Positions 21,053 through 34,131 of a DNA stretch of 64,000 nucleotides are shown piece by piece. The stretch's first letter is position 1. Every line of letters starts with the position of its first letter. The DNA comes from Stomoxys calcitrans (Eukaryota > Arthropoda > Insecta > Diptera > Muscidae): NCBI RefSeq assembly GCF_963082655.1, contig NC_081554.1, positions 122,091,869 to 122,155,868 on the forward strand. Direction: 5' to 3'. Both the position numbers and the translations under genes were made by a program. The notes beneath the pieces are model-generated. The model saw nothing but the letters and a program-made list of their open reading frames with translations. It searched no databases and was not told the origin of the DNA.

Positions 21053-21501
21053 TTTGTTTTGTGAATATGTAAATAGTAAGATGGATTGTTTGTTTTGTTT
21101 TAGTTATATTTTATTTTGTTTTATGTTTTGTTTGTAAATAGTTTTGTAAATAGTTTTATTTTTTTTTTTTGATGGATTATTCTTGTTTGTTTTCTAGTAG
21201 CATTTAAGTAGGTTTTAAATTAGTTTTAGGATTTTAAATCCCGGTTTTTACCTTTTTATCCGGGGGTGTCGAATTTACTTTAAAGGATTACTACCTTAGG
21301 AATAATAAGAATATGAATGGGCTGGACTTTGTACCTTTGTCATTCAACGTATTGATTAATCTATTATTTTAATAATTAATTAATGTTATTAGAATACATC
21401 TCTAGAGAATATCTATGATAGCTAGAGTAAGTATCTACACTAATTATAAGAATATATTATAAATGAAATACGGAAAGATATGGGAAATAAAAGAATATAT
21501 G

Positions 21502-21515
21502 CGTAAGGCAACTAT
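21502..21515 (+). repeat. 14-bp target duplication of element C, right copy
   Basis: CGTAAGGCAACTAT, identical to 15909-15922. Normal H3 leader (TACAGTGTTAACAGTG) resumes after it. Confidence 0.92.
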
Positions 21516-21572
21516 TACAGTGTTAACAGTGTTTGTGTGCATATCGTGAAGTGAACTAAAAACCTCTAGTGA

Positions 21573-21986
<414 letters not shown>

Positions 21987-22029
21987 ATTATTGACATTTA
22001 AAAGCCAACTTTTTTTTACAAAAACAATC

Positions 22030-22045
22030 GGTCCTTTTCAGGACC
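22030..22045 (+). terminator. Histone 3' stem-loop of H3 (unit 2)
   Basis: GGTCCTTTTCAGGACC, identical in sequence and purine tract to the unit 1 copy. Confidence 0.95.
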
Positions 22046-23460
22046 ACAATATTTTTATAAAAAAGAGAAAAAAATTTATTCAAAACTTACACCTTTTTAT
22101 TTTTATTAAAATAAATAAATATAGTCTTTTTTTGGGGATGGAAAAATACACTATTTATATTAAAAAAATTTTTTTCTTTTCTATGCGTTTTACTTTTGGT
22201 AATATTGGGTTTCAAAACATGGAGCGAAATCAAAAACTTTTTTTAAAAAAAAATTATTTAATTTACTTTTTATGTTAAATTGAAAATTTTTATTTTCTAT
22301 TAGCAACAGTATATTTGCTGTTATTCTTTTTGCAAAATTTGATTTTTCGTAGTAGCTACATAACAAGAATGAATGAAGATAAAAACAGGCAGGCCAATAC
22401 ATTCGAGAGAATTTTAACTTTAAATAGATAATTTAGATACATTGAATATAAATTTTTTCTGTATTTTTTATTATTTTCAAACAAATGATATTTTTTGCTA
22501 TTCTAAAAACTGTTTTAAAAAGAATAAAATAGTATTTTAATATTTTAAATTATTAAAGGGAAATAGATTTCGTTCGGTATGCAACTGTTCTACATTTGCT
22601 TGCTTAGACAAGGGCATTTTTCAATTTGTGTTTAATTTCCAAAAAAAAAAAAATATTTTTTTTTAAATTTGTAATTGCAACAATACATTGTTTAGAATTT
22701 ACATTTTTAAATTTTTTATTTAGTTTCAAGTCCACTTTATATAGAAAAAAATATTTTATAATAAATGCAATAGAGCTCACCGCACATTTTGCATAGCCAA
22801 CGACGTTGGTATAACATAGCATCGTAATATTTTAGACTTTTCGTAACAAACGTACACTTTTTACAAATTATGTAGCATTTTAATAGAAATCTATCATTTC
22901 TATAATATTTTATCATAAAATTTTCCTAAAACATTTTTACATTAGCGCTTTCAAATTAATTTGCAGAAAAACATTTATTCATGGAAAATACGCCAATATG
23001 GTGAATTCAACTGTCATAGACTACATAATAAAATCGATTATTTCACTATGAAAATCATCCAAATTTTCACTTTTTTTTACACTTCTTTCAAGAAAACATA
23101 TCAAGATTCCATACTAAATTTTTATAAAAACCAATTTTCAATAAAAATTGGAAAATTTTTATAATTTAGTTACAATTTTATCATAACATTTTTATAAACT
23201 TTCAACTCAAACCCTTATAACTCGGTAACGCTTAAAGATAATTAACTCGGATTTTCTTTAATGATTAGCTGGATATCTCTACTAGAAGAATTGTATAAAA
23301 AATAAAAAGAAATTGTTACTATCTCATCGTAAAATGAATAATTCTGTGAAAACTTTTGTAAAAATTTTTATTCGCTTCCACACAACGTTTCGCAAAATTT
23401 CGTAGTTGACTACTATGTACTTCTCATAATTTCGATGTACCCAGCCATCACTAGTCTAAA
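22046..23460. other. AT-rich H3-H1 spacer, unit 2
   Basis: Near-identical to the unit 1 spacer, differing by a few substitutions and homopolymer lengths (for example the A run near 22640). No feature is recognised. Confidence 0.7.
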
Positions 23461-23559
23461 GGTTGAAACCATATTTTCAACCAATCAGCGTACACCAGTA
23501 GTGAGTGTATATTTACAAAGTGTTAAAGTGTGTTTAAAAAGAAAAATATAAGTGAAATC
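23461..23559 (+). promoter_or_regulatory. H1 promoter and leader, unit 2
   Basis: Same CCAAT motif (AACCAATCAGCG, about 23479-23490) and leader as unit 1, without a TATAAATA box and without an insertion. Confidence 0.6.
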
Positions 23560-24240
23560 ATGTCTGACGCCGCCGTTGTTGAAGCCACCGCATCTCCAGT
23601 CGCCGCTGTTGAGAAAAAGGCACCTAAGAAAGCCGCTGCCAAGGCAAAGAAACCCTCTGCTGCCCCAAGCCATCCACCAACCCAACAAATGGTCGATGCT
23701 GCCATCAAAACATTGAAAGAACGTGGTGGTTCCTCATTGCCTGCCATCAAGAAATACTTGGCCAGCACATACAAAGTTGATGCTGTAAAATTAGCCCCAT
23801 TCATCAAGAAGTACTTGAAGAGCGCTGTTGCTAGTGGAAAATTGATCCAAACTAAAGGTAAGAGTGCCTCCGGTTCATTCAAATTGTCCCCATCTGCCTC
23901 GAAGGAACCTAAAGCAAAGAGCGCTGAAAAGAAGAAGAAGGCCCCAGCCGGTGATAAGAAAAAGAAGGCAGCAGCACCCAAAAAGGCAGCCGGTGAAAAG
24001 AAAGCCGCTGCAAAGAAGCCTTCCGCTGCTAAAAAGACCGCCGAGAAGAAGAAGACCGAAAAGGCCAAGGCTAAAACTGCCAAAAAGACAGGTACAGTTA
24101 AAGCTAAACCCGCAAAAACAGCCGCCAAAGCATCAGCCACTAAACCAAAGGCACCCAAGGCAAAAACCACCGCTGCCAAGCCCAAAAAGGCTGCCGCAGC
24201 AAAGAAGCCAGCTGCCAAGAAGACCGCCGCTAAGAAGTAA
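23560..24240 (+). CDS. H1: Histone H1 (unit 2, full N-tail)
   Basis: ATG 23560 gives [20 protein letters not shown] and a 226-aa protein. The N-tail contains AKAKKPSA, absent from the copy at 6518. The H15 globular domain lies at about residues 40-113 and ends [13 protein letters not shown]. The C-tail is Lys/Ala-rich with scattered Pro-Lys motifs. It binds linker DNA and compacts chromatin. The promoter and 3' stem-loop are intact and no element interferes. This is probably the standard form of H1 in the array. Confidence 0.97.
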   Translation: MSDAAVVEATASPVAAVEKKAPKKAAAKAKKPSAAPSHPPTQQMVDAAIKTLKERGGSSLPAIKKYLASTYKVDAVKLAPFIKKYLKSAVASGKLIQTKGKSASGSFKLSPSASKEPKAKSAEKKKKAPAGDKKKKAAAPKKAAGEKKAAAKKPSAAKKTAEKKKTEKAKAKTAKKTGTVKAKPAKTAAKASATKPKAPKAKTTAAKPKKAAAAKKPAAKKTAAKK

Positions 24241-24309
24241 TTTTTCCATGCAAAATTACTTATCATGTCAAAATGATTATTTTCGATATTCGAAAGCAGT
24301 ATATCTAAC

Positions 24310-24325
24310 AGCCCTTTTCAGGGCT
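24310..24325 (+). terminator. Histone 3' stem-loop of H1 (unit 2)
   Basis: AGCCCTTTTCAGGGCT, 69 nt after the stop, as in unit 1. The degenerate second copy follows near 24419-24437. Confidence 0.93.
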
Positions 24326-24437
24326 ACAAAAAATTTTTAAAAAGAGACCAAATTTGACTCGAACAATTTTTTAATTACCTAATAAATACTATGTTAATTT
24401 TAAGGGAAAAGCTAATCACAGCCCTTTTCGTAGCTGT

Positions 24438-25141
24438 AAAACATCTGTTGAAATCTTTTAATACCATTGTTACCTAATATGGGAATAAATTACCCTTTAA
24501 GGAAATTTAAGTAATCACATGTTAAATGGGATTTTTTCCGCAACTGTATTAACTGTTTCACTTAGGGTCATAAACCAAAGCAATTACTAAGAATTATGAA
24601 AATCACTTAATGTTAAAGAAAATCTCATTTAGCATACCTAACCAATAAGAGAGTGGCGTACAATATTCCCTTCAAAAATCGCACTTAGCATACCTATTTC
24701 ATTCTTTACGAGCATACCTACCCATAGATCTCGTGTACAAACGCATAAGTCCACATATACATCTCTACACCATTTCACGCTAACATACTAGTATACATCC
24801 CTAAAAAATTTAGTATCAACACACACGCTCACATATACTCGAACATCAATACAACGTTGCATACCGAGTGTTTGAGCATAAGAGCAATATGTGTTGATCA
24901 TATTACTGTAGATGTAGATGGTGCTAAGCAAGGAGGGCAATATTAGAGTATGGGTAGTATACATATTTTATTTTAAAAAAGTAATAAGGGCAATGTGAGG
25001 GTGAGTGGTAGATATATTTTTTCTTTAAATTTGTAAATATAAATTAATTTTAGTTGAATAACGAATTAAGTCTCTTTTTTAATTTATTTTGTGGCCCTGA
25101 TGTTGTAGGGAAAATATTGTACGACGAAATAAGTATGCCAT
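24438..25141. other. H1-H2B spacer, unit 2, with the H2B stem-loop deleted
   Basis: Matches the unit 1 spacer until about 25099. There the H2B processing site should be, but GTGGCCCTGATGTTG replaces the stem-loop: 14 nt between two TGA triplets are gone. The half-stem GGCCC remains. Nothing else is recognised here. Confidence 0.8.
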
Positions 25142-25503
<362 letters not shown>

Positions 25504-25721
25504 TTTCACTTGGTTTTTTTTTTTAAGTCACACAAACACTTTTAACACTGTTCACGATTTTGTGTGTTTGATGGCTTACTCGGAATATTTAAACCATTTC
25601 ATGCACAAGATATTCAGGTAGACGAAAACAGTCGCTATGTTTACGAAAACAACCCTCTAAAATTAGCTACACGTTGGATCCGAAAGTATAAATACTGCAG
25701 TTCATGCTGCGAACTAATATC
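25504..25721. promoter_or_regulatory. H2B/H2A promoter, unit 2, H2A side feeding element E1
   Basis: Contains the H2B TATA-like box (TTTAAATA, minus strand) and the H2A TATA at 25687-25694. Original H2A leader continues to 25721, 34 nt after the first T of TATA, and then E1 starts in the same direction. The H2B side is uninserted but drives a pseudogene. Confidence 0.85.
25707..25721 (+). repeat. 15-bp target duplication of element E1, left copy
   Basis: CTGCGAACTAATATC, repeated at 31439-31453. It spans 20-34 nt downstream of the first T of the H2A TATA. Confidence 0.93.
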
Positions 25722-26153
25722 GATCAATATTCAGTGTTTAGCTCTTGTGCAGTGCAGACCAGTTTCGGAGTGTTCAAGTGTTTGATAACGAATTTTAATC
25801 TCAGTGTTTGATGACAGATTTTAACCTGAGCCAGTGGGCATTTAATTTGATTAAGTGCAATTGTGAGAAGCGAGAGTAGTCACCAGGGTTGGCAAAACCT
25901 AAGACTTTTTGTTTGGTGTACCTTGCTTTTTTGAGAAGCGAGAGAAGGCAGCAGTGCTGCGCGAATTACTTATTACTTTACCTGTAATTTTGTGAAGTGC
26001 ATAGGAGGCGCTGTAGTGGAGATTAACGAGTTTTTGTTGAATATTCGCGGCGAATGCAACGGTGGACGTGAGGAAGCCGTTGCAGTAGCCCGTGTTCCTG
26101 CATTTCGACCCGCATCTGGGCCGAGAAGTGAAATATTCTTGCAACCTGATAAA

Positions 26154-28082
26154 ATGGTTCATGGAAATGAAGCAGATCTTGCTATCACTAAAAGTGAAGG
26201 CACCTTAAGAACTTTTGAATTACCGAATTCTTTGGACGTTGTTGCTGATATGCAACGTGATTTGGATCCAGCTGCGTTTTCAGCTGACAAGAAAGTGGCT
26301 GAGAGAGCCGATATGACTGTGGCCTCCGACTCCAATTCCGTGTCAGGGGCAAACCCAATCCCTAAGAAGAACAAGAAAAAGAGAAAGAAGCGTAAAAGTG
26401 ACGGAAGCAACGATTCCGATGGCGCATATGCTGACTTTAAACTGAGGCTGGACAATGAGAGAATGGCTGATGAGCTCCGCCTGGCTCAGACTAAGATGGA
26501 TGAGTATCGCCAGCAGATAAATACACTCATCAATACGGTCCAGAGATTGTCCGACGAAATCTCTTTGCTGCGAAATTCTCTTGCTGAAGGGCATAATGAA
26601 GAAGATAATGCTGCCTGGGTGGCCGAAAACTCAGGTATGGCGATGGATGAAGAGGAGACAGTGGTCTTGGCCGACGCTGGCAAGGCAATAAAAGATGGCC
26701 CGCTGCCTAGGGCATCTTCATCATATGCTAGTGGGCTAGCATCTTCAACTGACGCAGTTCCGGGAACAGCAACTGAGAAGCCGCCCCCTCCCAAGGCGAC
26801 GAAGGCGTCTACATCTTCTGCTGGTGCACTGGCAGCACCAACTAACATGACTACAGTGACGACGACTGATAAATCGCCTGTTCCCAAGGCAACGAAGACA
26901 TCATTTGGCTCTGGAGGAGTTAACACCGGTGCCGTTCCAAGGGCTCCGGCACCTGTTGGTTCTAGTGATACGACTATGGCTAAGGGCGTCTCTGGGAGAC
27001 TCCTTCCGGCGATAACCCTCTATAATGTAGGTGTTAGAGAGGCAACGACGATTTTGTTGCGCCATTTGAAGAAGGAAGAATTCGTCATTAAGTTGGCAGG
27101 TAAGTCATCGATTTCTATAAGAGTTAGAGGGCTTGAGAATTTTGAGAGGATCAAGGGGCTGCTCAAGGAACGTGGGTATGAGGCACATACGCACACCCCT
27201 AGGGAACTGTTGCCTTACTCTATTTTGATTGTTGGGCTGTCCAGGGAGTTCACGAAGGATGAGGTGCGGGATTTCTTCTCCTCGCTTGAATTTAAGGTCG
27301 TATTTTTGGATGCGACCAATGTGTCACCGGACAAGTGGGTTGTCCGCCTTGGTAGGGACACGGATGTTGAGAGGCTGTACAAGGTTGACTTGATGCTCCA
27401 CTGCAAGGTAGTTTTGCGTAAGAGTAAGGGCCGTGACATAACACAATGCTTCAACTGCCAGAGATTTTCCCATGTGTCTGCGAATTGTACCATGAGGTAC
27501 CGCTGCGTCAAATGCGCTGGTTCACACGGCCCCGGTAATTGTGGGGTACCGCCTAAGGGGCAGGAGGCCGACGAAGGACAGCAGTCTACCGAAGCTGGCG
27601 ATAGCCAACTGCGGTGTGCGAACTGTGACGTGGCTGGTCATGCGGCCAGCTCACGCACCTGCCCAAGTCGCCAGGCTCTTCTGAGGAAAGTGACCGAAAG
27701 GAAGCAGGTGGCTCAGGATAAAGCCAGGGCCCGAACTACTCGGTTGAGTAATTTGAACTCAGGCGTATCCTATGCTTCGGCTGCTCGGTCACACCTCGGC
27801 GCCCCACAATCCCGCGCCCCCCAGCGCGCTGCTCACTTCGAGGATTTTTCGGCTCGCGACCGATACTTGCCTGACCCCTTGGGGGTCCCGCGTCCTGGTA
27901 TGGAGGATATTCACCGCCGCGGCAGGACTATTGCTGAGTCCTGTCGGGACTACTTTGGAAGGGATCTGATGTCGGTGATGGCCAGTATCAGGGAGTTTGG
28001 TCCTGAGTTTGACAGGCTGGAGAGAGAAGGGAACGGCCCCAGTGCGTTGTTGGGCCTTCTTATGCATATACAGGGTTTCTAA
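26154..28082 (+). CDS. ORF1 (gag-like RNA-binding protein) of element E1
   Basis: The first ATG is 26154 (MVHGNEADLAITK), giving 642 aa; the frame is open upstream to a GTG at 25992 and that extension is mostly leader. The protein has a KKNKKKRKKRK basic cluster, a heptad segment (MADELRLAQTKMDEYRQQIN) likely to form a coiled coil, and a Pro/Thr/Ala-rich linker. A fold with HTHTPRELLPYSILIVGLS follows, then three CCHC knuckles starting at about residue 431 (CFNCQRFSHVSANC, CVKCAGSHGPGNC, CANCDVAGHAASSRTC). It is intact and expected to bind element RNA. Its stop overlaps the ORF2 start by one base (TAATG). Confidence 0.9.
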   Translation: MVHGNEADLAITKSEGTLRTFELPNSLDVVADMQRDLDPAAFSADKKVAERADMTVASDSNSVSGANPIPKKNKKKRKKRKSDGSNDSDGAYADFKLRLDNERMADELRLAQTKMDEYRQQINTLINTVQRLSDEISLLRNSLAEGHNEEDNAAWVAENSGMAMDEEETVVLADAGKAIKDGPLPRASSSYASGLASSTDAVPGTATEKPPPPKATKASTSSAGALAAPTNMTTVTTTDKSPVPKATKTSFGSGGVNTGAVPRAPAPVGSSDTTMAKGVSGRLLPAITLYNVGVREATTILLRHLKKEEFVIKLAGKSSISIRVRGLENFERIKGLLKERGYEAHTHTPRELLPYSILIVGLSREFTKDEVRDFFSSLEFKVVFLDATNVSPDKWVVRLGRDTDVERLYKVDLMLHCKVVLRKSKGRDITQCFNCQRFSHVSANCTMRYRCVKCAGSHGPGNCGVPPKGQEADEGQQSTEAGDSQLRCANCDVAGHAASSRTCPSRQALLRKVTERKQVAQDKARARTTRLSNLNSGVSYASAARSHLGAPQSRAPQRAAHFEDFSARDRYLPDPLGVPRPGMEDIHRRGRTIAESCRDYFGRDLMSVMASIREFGPEFDRLEREGNGPSALLGLLMHIQGF

Positions 28083-31016
28083 TGTTGAACGCCATTTTTA
28101 TTAATGTGAATTCACTTGTTTCGTTGAGCAAGAGACACTTCCTTCGTTTATTTATAGATGAGCATTGCCCGGATATTTTACTGATCGCTGAACATCGATT
28201 CTCTAACAGGCATAGATTCTCCATGGATGGTTATGTGGTTTATAGGCAGAACAGGGAGGCAGGTGCTGGTGGTGGCACGGCGGTTTTAGTAAGGGAAACC
28301 TTTAGGTCTGAACAGGTTGTGATTGGTACTGGCCTGATTGAGTCTTGTGCCAGCAGAGTTTGGAGGTCGGATGGTTCGTCGGTGGTTTTTGTGTCGATGT
28401 ACTTGCGCCCGCAGTTTGAGCTTAGAATTGGTGATTTGGATTCCTTGGTCGCCTTGGCTGGTACTGATGAAGTTTTGATAGGTTGCGATTTGAATGCTAA
28501 GCATCCCGCCTGGGGAGGGGCCGAGGCGGACTCTAGGGGTCGTTTACTTCATAGATTCCTTATCGATTCTCCGGAATTTGACACGGGTCCCACCGACGAA
28601 CCGACCAGACCGAATGGCTCGGGTGGGTCGCACATTGATTTATTTCTTTGGACCCCCGGCATACCTCCGAGGGATGGAACTCCTCTGATGACACATGACT
28701 TTGAATCGGACCATAGGGCGGTCCGTTTTCCCATTGCCTTGATTGATCTGCAACCGCGTGAGCCCACGACTTTTTTCAATTTCCCAAAGATGAATGTCCG
28801 CCGCTTTAGGCGACTTTTAGGAGATCGTCTACCGGCCATTTCTCTTCCGACTGACTCGAATGTGACCCGCGAGATGATTGATGTTTGCATAGAAGACCTT
28901 TCCTCTGCTTTTGGCGAGTCTATTGCGGGCTCCACACCGAGGGTTACCCCCCGGTCCGCTTCCCTTGGCCCATTGCCGTCGCATATATTACGATTTATCC
29001 AGGAGCGTAAACGTCTGCGTAGGGTGTTGCATAGGTCTGGGGATCCCGGACGCCATCTCATTCTCCGTGCGGATATCCGAAACCTGGGCAGGATTATTGA
29101 GGGTGCCATATACAACTACGGGAAGGACCGTATGAGGGAGCGATTGGAGCGGATACGGGTCAACTCCTGGACGTACGGAAAGGTGAAGTCCGCTGCAGGT
29201 CTTGCCGCTAGGGAGCGCATAGAGGGGATTCGTTCGTCGAATGGATCGATCATCTTTGATGATAGGGGTAAGGCGGAATGTCTCGCTGAGACCCTGGATG
29301 GTGTGCAGGATGCGATGGACTCGGTTGACACCTCACTCAGATCCATGGTGGATCGTGCTGTGGCTGATGTGGATGATGGGACGCCGCTGGTGACTTTTTC
29401 TAGGGTATTTATGGCTGATGGTTCTACGATTTCAGATAGGTCGGAGTGGAGTAGGGGGGGGCTTTGTCTCTTCGGTCCAGGTGCGCGAGATGTTGGCCAC
29501 CAGACCTTCGAAAAGATCTAGTGGAATTGACGGAGTTCCGGACATTGTATTGAAGAGGACAGATGAATTGGTTCATACCTTTCTCGCTGTCCTCTTCAAT
29601 CATTGTCTGAATCTTGGCTACTTCCCGGGAGCTTGGAAGAAGGCCATGGTGGTCCCGATTAGGAAACCCGGCGCCGATCCACTCTCTGCCACGGGTTATC
29701 GACCTATCTCTTTACTCTCGTCTTTTGGCAAGCTACTTGAGGCGTTTCTTCTCTCCAGGATTAAGAATGTACTTGAGGACAGGAGGATTCTGCGCGATTG
29801 CCAGTTCGGCTTTCGGTCTGGCCTTGGGACCTCGCACGCACTTGTAGCCCTCACCGACTTTGTTGTTGGGGGCTTCGAGAAGAGGTGGGGTTCCATTGCG
29901 ATCAGTTTGGATTTTTCCAAGGCGTTCGACACGGTCTGGCACAACGGCCTTCTTTATAAGCTCCAGTCCTTTGGCTTTGATCATCAGACATGTAGGATGA
30001 TAGCAAGCTTCCTTCGGGGGCGCGTATATAGGGTTAAAGTCGGCGAGGAGATGTCTGTGCAGCGCCACGTTTCAGCAGGGGTGCCGCAAGGTTCTCTGCT
30101 GGGACCGGTGTTGTACAACATCTTCGTTTGCGACATTCCTGCACCCCCCGAAAGATGCTTGCTTTTGACCTACGCGGATGACGTATTGGTGGTGAGTTCT
30201 GGTCCAAGGGCCAGCACGGTCACCGGACGGCTCAATGCGTACCTTGCGTCTCTGCATGGCTATTTCAAAGACTGGGGCCTGAGGCTCAATGTTGGTAAGT
30301 GTGTGGCAGTCGTGTTTAGCGGCAAGTCCAAACGGATTGTCTATCCGAATTTCAGACGCTATGTCCCTGTGCTTCGTATAGGTGGCCGGATTATTCGTGT
30401 GCAGGATTCTATGAGGTATTTGGGCGTTGTTTTTCACGGTCGATTCGACTTCTGTAGACATGTTGATTTCGTGCTCTGTAAGGCCAAGTCTGTTTACTTT
30501 GGCTACTGCAGACTCCTCGGCATGAGGGGTGGTCTTCCTCCTGATGTAAGGGTTCTGATTTACCGACAGGTAATCAGGCCCATACTTACATACGCCTTTT
30601 CCGCCTGGTGTGGTATTTCGTCACACCAGATGGAAAGACTACGTGTATGGGAAAGGAGGATCATTAGGACATGCCTTGGGATGAGGAGACGAGTTGTGGT
30701 GGATGGTTCTGTCAGGAGTACACCGTGCAGGCAGATATATGGGGCCGTTGATTTCCCTAGGATTGACGTGTTTATGGTTAGGAGCGCCCTCAGATACTTT
30801 GAAAATTCTCGAGCTTCTAGTAACTTGATTGTTCAAGCTTCTCTTGACCATCCTCCGGACACTTCATCCGAGGTCACTATGAGGCATTTACGCCCGTCAG
30901 CCCTTGCCAACTTGAATGATGAAGGGATGCTGTTCTCTGATGACGTCCTGATATTTTACCATAGGAGAAGTGACTCCTTTAATGTTTTAAATGCAGTATA
31001 TGACGCTGCGCAATGA
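28082..31016 (+). CDS. ORF2 of element E1, endonuclease-reverse transcriptase split by a one-base frame change
   Basis: Reading starts at ATG 28082 (MLNAIFINVNSLVS) with endonuclease motifs INVNS, DILLIAEHRFS, GCDLNAKHPAWGG, HIDLFLW and ESDHRA. Within the run of eight G at 29454-29461 the frame that matches the family moves by one base: the first frame ends at 29521, while the continuing one (open from 29418) carries SGIDGVPDIVLKR, YRPISLLS, LDFSKAFDTVW, GVPQGSLLGPVLYN and LLTYADDVLV to 31016. One G too many would explain it, giving a length like B. E2 has exactly the same run. Either both derive from a source that already carried it, or the site is used for frameshifting. The break separates endonuclease from reverse transcriptase. 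Confidence 0.88.
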
Positions 31017-31438
31017 TGTTCTCGCGGAAGGGGTGCCCCGGAGTCGAGTCGATGTAAATAGTGTACATAGTCTTTAGTTTGGATATCGTTTAGTTTTTAA
31101 TTTCTTGTATATATTATTTAGGTTTATATTTATGTACTTTTTAGTTTAAGTTACCTTTTTAAGTTTAAATTTTAAGTTTTGAGAGAATTGCCCTTTTTAA
31201 GTTTGTGCTAAATTTTCGGGTGACATGATCTAATTTTTTTTTTTTCTTATGTATTTTAAATGAAGAGTGTGATGTATATTGCTACTCCTGTTGTATTCAA
31301 CTGAATTTGGAAGACCCTGATATATTTTTTTGCTGGGTAATATTGTATACGGAATCTTTATTTTCTAAGGTTGTTTTGTAAATTAAATTTAAGAATTTCA
31401 TCAATAAAAAATGGCCTTTTGCAAAAACAAAAAACAAA

Positions 31439-31453
31439 CTGCGAACTAATATC
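31439..31453 (+). repeat. 15-bp target duplication of element E1, right copy
   Basis: CTGCGAACTAATATC, identical to 25707-25721; the normal H2A leader (ATTTGTGTTTCAGTGC) follows. Confidence 0.93.
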
Positions 31454-31501
31454 ATTTGTGTTTCAGTGCTAAGTGAAGTGAATTAAAAAAAATAACTAAA
31501 A

Positions 31502-31802
31502 ATGTCTGGTCGTGGTAAAGGTGGCAAAGTTAAGGGAAAGGCAAAGTCCCGTTCCAACCGTGCTGGTCTTCAATTCCCCGTCGGTCGTATCCATCGTTTG
31601 TTGCGCAAAGGCAACTATGCTGAACGTGTTGGTGCCGGAGCTCCAGTTTACTTGGCTGCTGTCATGGAGTATTTGGCCGCTGAAGTTCTTGAATTGGCTG
31701 GCAACGCTGCTCGTGACAACAAGAAGACAAGAATTATCCCCCGTCACTTGCAATTGGCTATCCGTATTGACGAAGAATTGAACAAATTGCTGTCCGGTGT
31801 CA
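31502..31802 (+). pseudogene. Truncated histone H2A, first of a tandem pair
   Basis: The ORF matches H2A from MSGRGKGG through NKLLSGV, with one substitution (RNDEEL reads RIDEEL), then joins directly to H2A promoter sequence (AGAAAACAGTCGC). The last 24 residues, including the docking tail, are lost and replaced by about a dozen unrelated ones before a stop at 31840. No stem-loop follows it before the next promoter. E1 separates it from its own TATA box. It looks like the product of unequal crossing-over or a tandem duplication joined at minimal homology. Confidence 0.95.
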
Positions 31803-31803
31803 A

Positions 31804-32327
<524 letters not shown>

Positions 32328-32389
32328 ATTATCTACGAGCATCAAAGAAAAAATGTAAATACAGGCCATCGTATAAATCAACAACAATC

Positions 32390-32405
32390 CGTCCTTTTCA
32401 GGACG
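32390..32405 (+). terminator. Histone 3' stem-loop of H2A (unit 3)
   Basis: CGTCCTTTTCAGGACG with the AAAAGAGAAAAAA tract downstream. Confidence 0.94.
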
Positions 32406-33266
32406 ACAAAAATTTTTTTAAAAGAGAAAAAACTATATCAAACCTTATTTTATCAAGAAAATTTACTGAAAAAATAGTTTTAAATAATAAATAAAATTTT
32501 AATTGTAGTTAAATTTAAAAAATATTTTTTGGTCGATTTTTTTTCAGTGGATTTGGTAATTTGCTAGCAATTTCGTTATTCGAAATTTCCTTAAACAATC
32601 CTGTTTTAGGCGTAAATACAAAAAAAATCTGCCATCTATTGTTTATAGGTAAACATTTTCAAATATGTTTACATCTTATCGACTATTGCAGGTCTTTTAA
32701 TATACATGTCATAATTATCAGTTATCAATTATCATGCATCAACATTTCGCCTTTTTGCATACATTAACATAATAAGAATTTAGTTTTATCGACCCTACTC
32801 AAGATTATCGGCATTTAATAGGATCAATGTTACCATTAGGGTACTGTAAAAACTATTTATTTTACATTTGAATATCACATGGTAATCATTGTTCATTTTC
32901 TGATGCTGAGAAAAATTGGCATATGTAATAACAAAACATCGAAACGAAGTATCTACGATCGTCCCTCTTCGTACATTTGTCACAAAGTTAGCAGCTCCAA
33001 GCAAAGGAAACATTTAATGGTAGTATATGCGTGCATTTTGGTATCTGTGTGTATGTATGCCTTTTAGTGTTTTATACCATCGTTTCATCGTATTGTTCTA
33101 ATGGCGTCGGTTTTAGTTTAGTCATGTATGTATGTATATTATAGAAGCTACATTTTGGCCGACGGCAAATTGAAAAATGGTAATATTTATTTTCAAATAA
33201 ATTTTATGTATTTTTTTTTTAGTAAAAATTTATAACAAGAAATATCTCTTTTTAAATATGTTTTGT
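32406..33266. other. H2A-H4 convergent spacer, unit 3
   Basis: AT-rich spacer matching 14428-15292 with scattered substitutions. No feature is recognised. Confidence 0.65.
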
Positions 33267-33282
33267 GGTCCTGAAAAGGACC
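33267..33282 (-). terminator. Histone 3' stem-loop of H4 (unit 3)
   Basis: GGTCCTTTTCAGGACC on the minus strand, 57 nt after the H4 stop. Confidence 0.95.
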
Positions 33283-33339
33283 GATTGTTTTAGTTTTAAA
33301 GTTTTTAAAATTTTCTCCAAAATAGCGTCAAGATAATGT

Positions 33340-33678
<339 letters not shown>

Positions 33679-33698
33679 TCACAAGTTATGCACAAGAA

Positions 33699-33713
33699 CT
33701 AATACTTACCATG
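33699..33713 (-). repeat. 15-bp target duplication of element E2, H4-proximal copy
   Basis: CTAATACTTACCATG (plus strand), repeated at 39425-39439. In uninserted units this sequence spans 21-35 nt downstream of the first T of the H4 TATA. Confidence 0.92.
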
Positions 33714-34131
33714 CTTTGTTTTGTTTTTGCAAAAGGCCATTTTATTGATGAAATTCTTAAATTTAATTTACAAAACAACCTTAGAAAATAAAGATTCCGT
33801 ATACAATATTACCCAGCAAAAAATATATCAGGGTCTTCCAAATTCAGTTGAATACAACAGGAGTAGCAATATACATTACACTCTTCATTTAAAATACATA
33901 AGAAAAGAAAAAAATTAGATCATGTCACCCGAAAATTTAGCACAAACTTAAAAAGGGCAATTCTCTCAAAACTTAAAATTTAAACTTAAAAAGGTAACTT
34001 AAACTAAAAAGTACATAAATATAAACCTAAATAATATATACAAGAAATTAAAAACTAAACGATATCTAAACTAAAGACTATGTACACTATTTACATCGAC
34101 TCGACTCCGGGGCACCCCTTCCGCGAGAACA

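Larger units (their letters stand above)
15923..21501 (+). mobile_element. Non-LTR retrotransposon, family C, full length in the H3 leader
   Basis: A 5.6-kb element in H3 sense orientation is bounded by a perfect 14-bp duplication. It has a 371-nt leader, ORF1 with three CCHC knuckles, ORF2 with endonuclease and reverse transcriptase, and a 449-nt T-rich 3' UTR ending AAAAGAATATATG. ORF2 has one in-frame stop. The leader shares two blocks with family E (16026-16043 and about 16090-16110) although the proteins are divergent. By protein similarity C is closest to D. Confidence 0.95.
25722..31438 (+). mobile_element. Non-LTR retrotransposon, family E, copy E1, in the H2A leader
   Basis: A 5.7-kb element in H2A sense, bounded by a perfect 15-bp duplication. 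It has a 432-nt leader (with the block at 25987-26004 shared with family C), ORF1, ORF2 and a 422-nt 3' UTR ending in an A-rich tail AAAACAAAAAACAAA. ORF2 is interrupted by an 8-G run near its middle. E2 at 33714-39424 is a near-identical inverted copy with its own distinct 15-bp duplication, so the two are separate insertions of one source. Confidence 0.95.
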
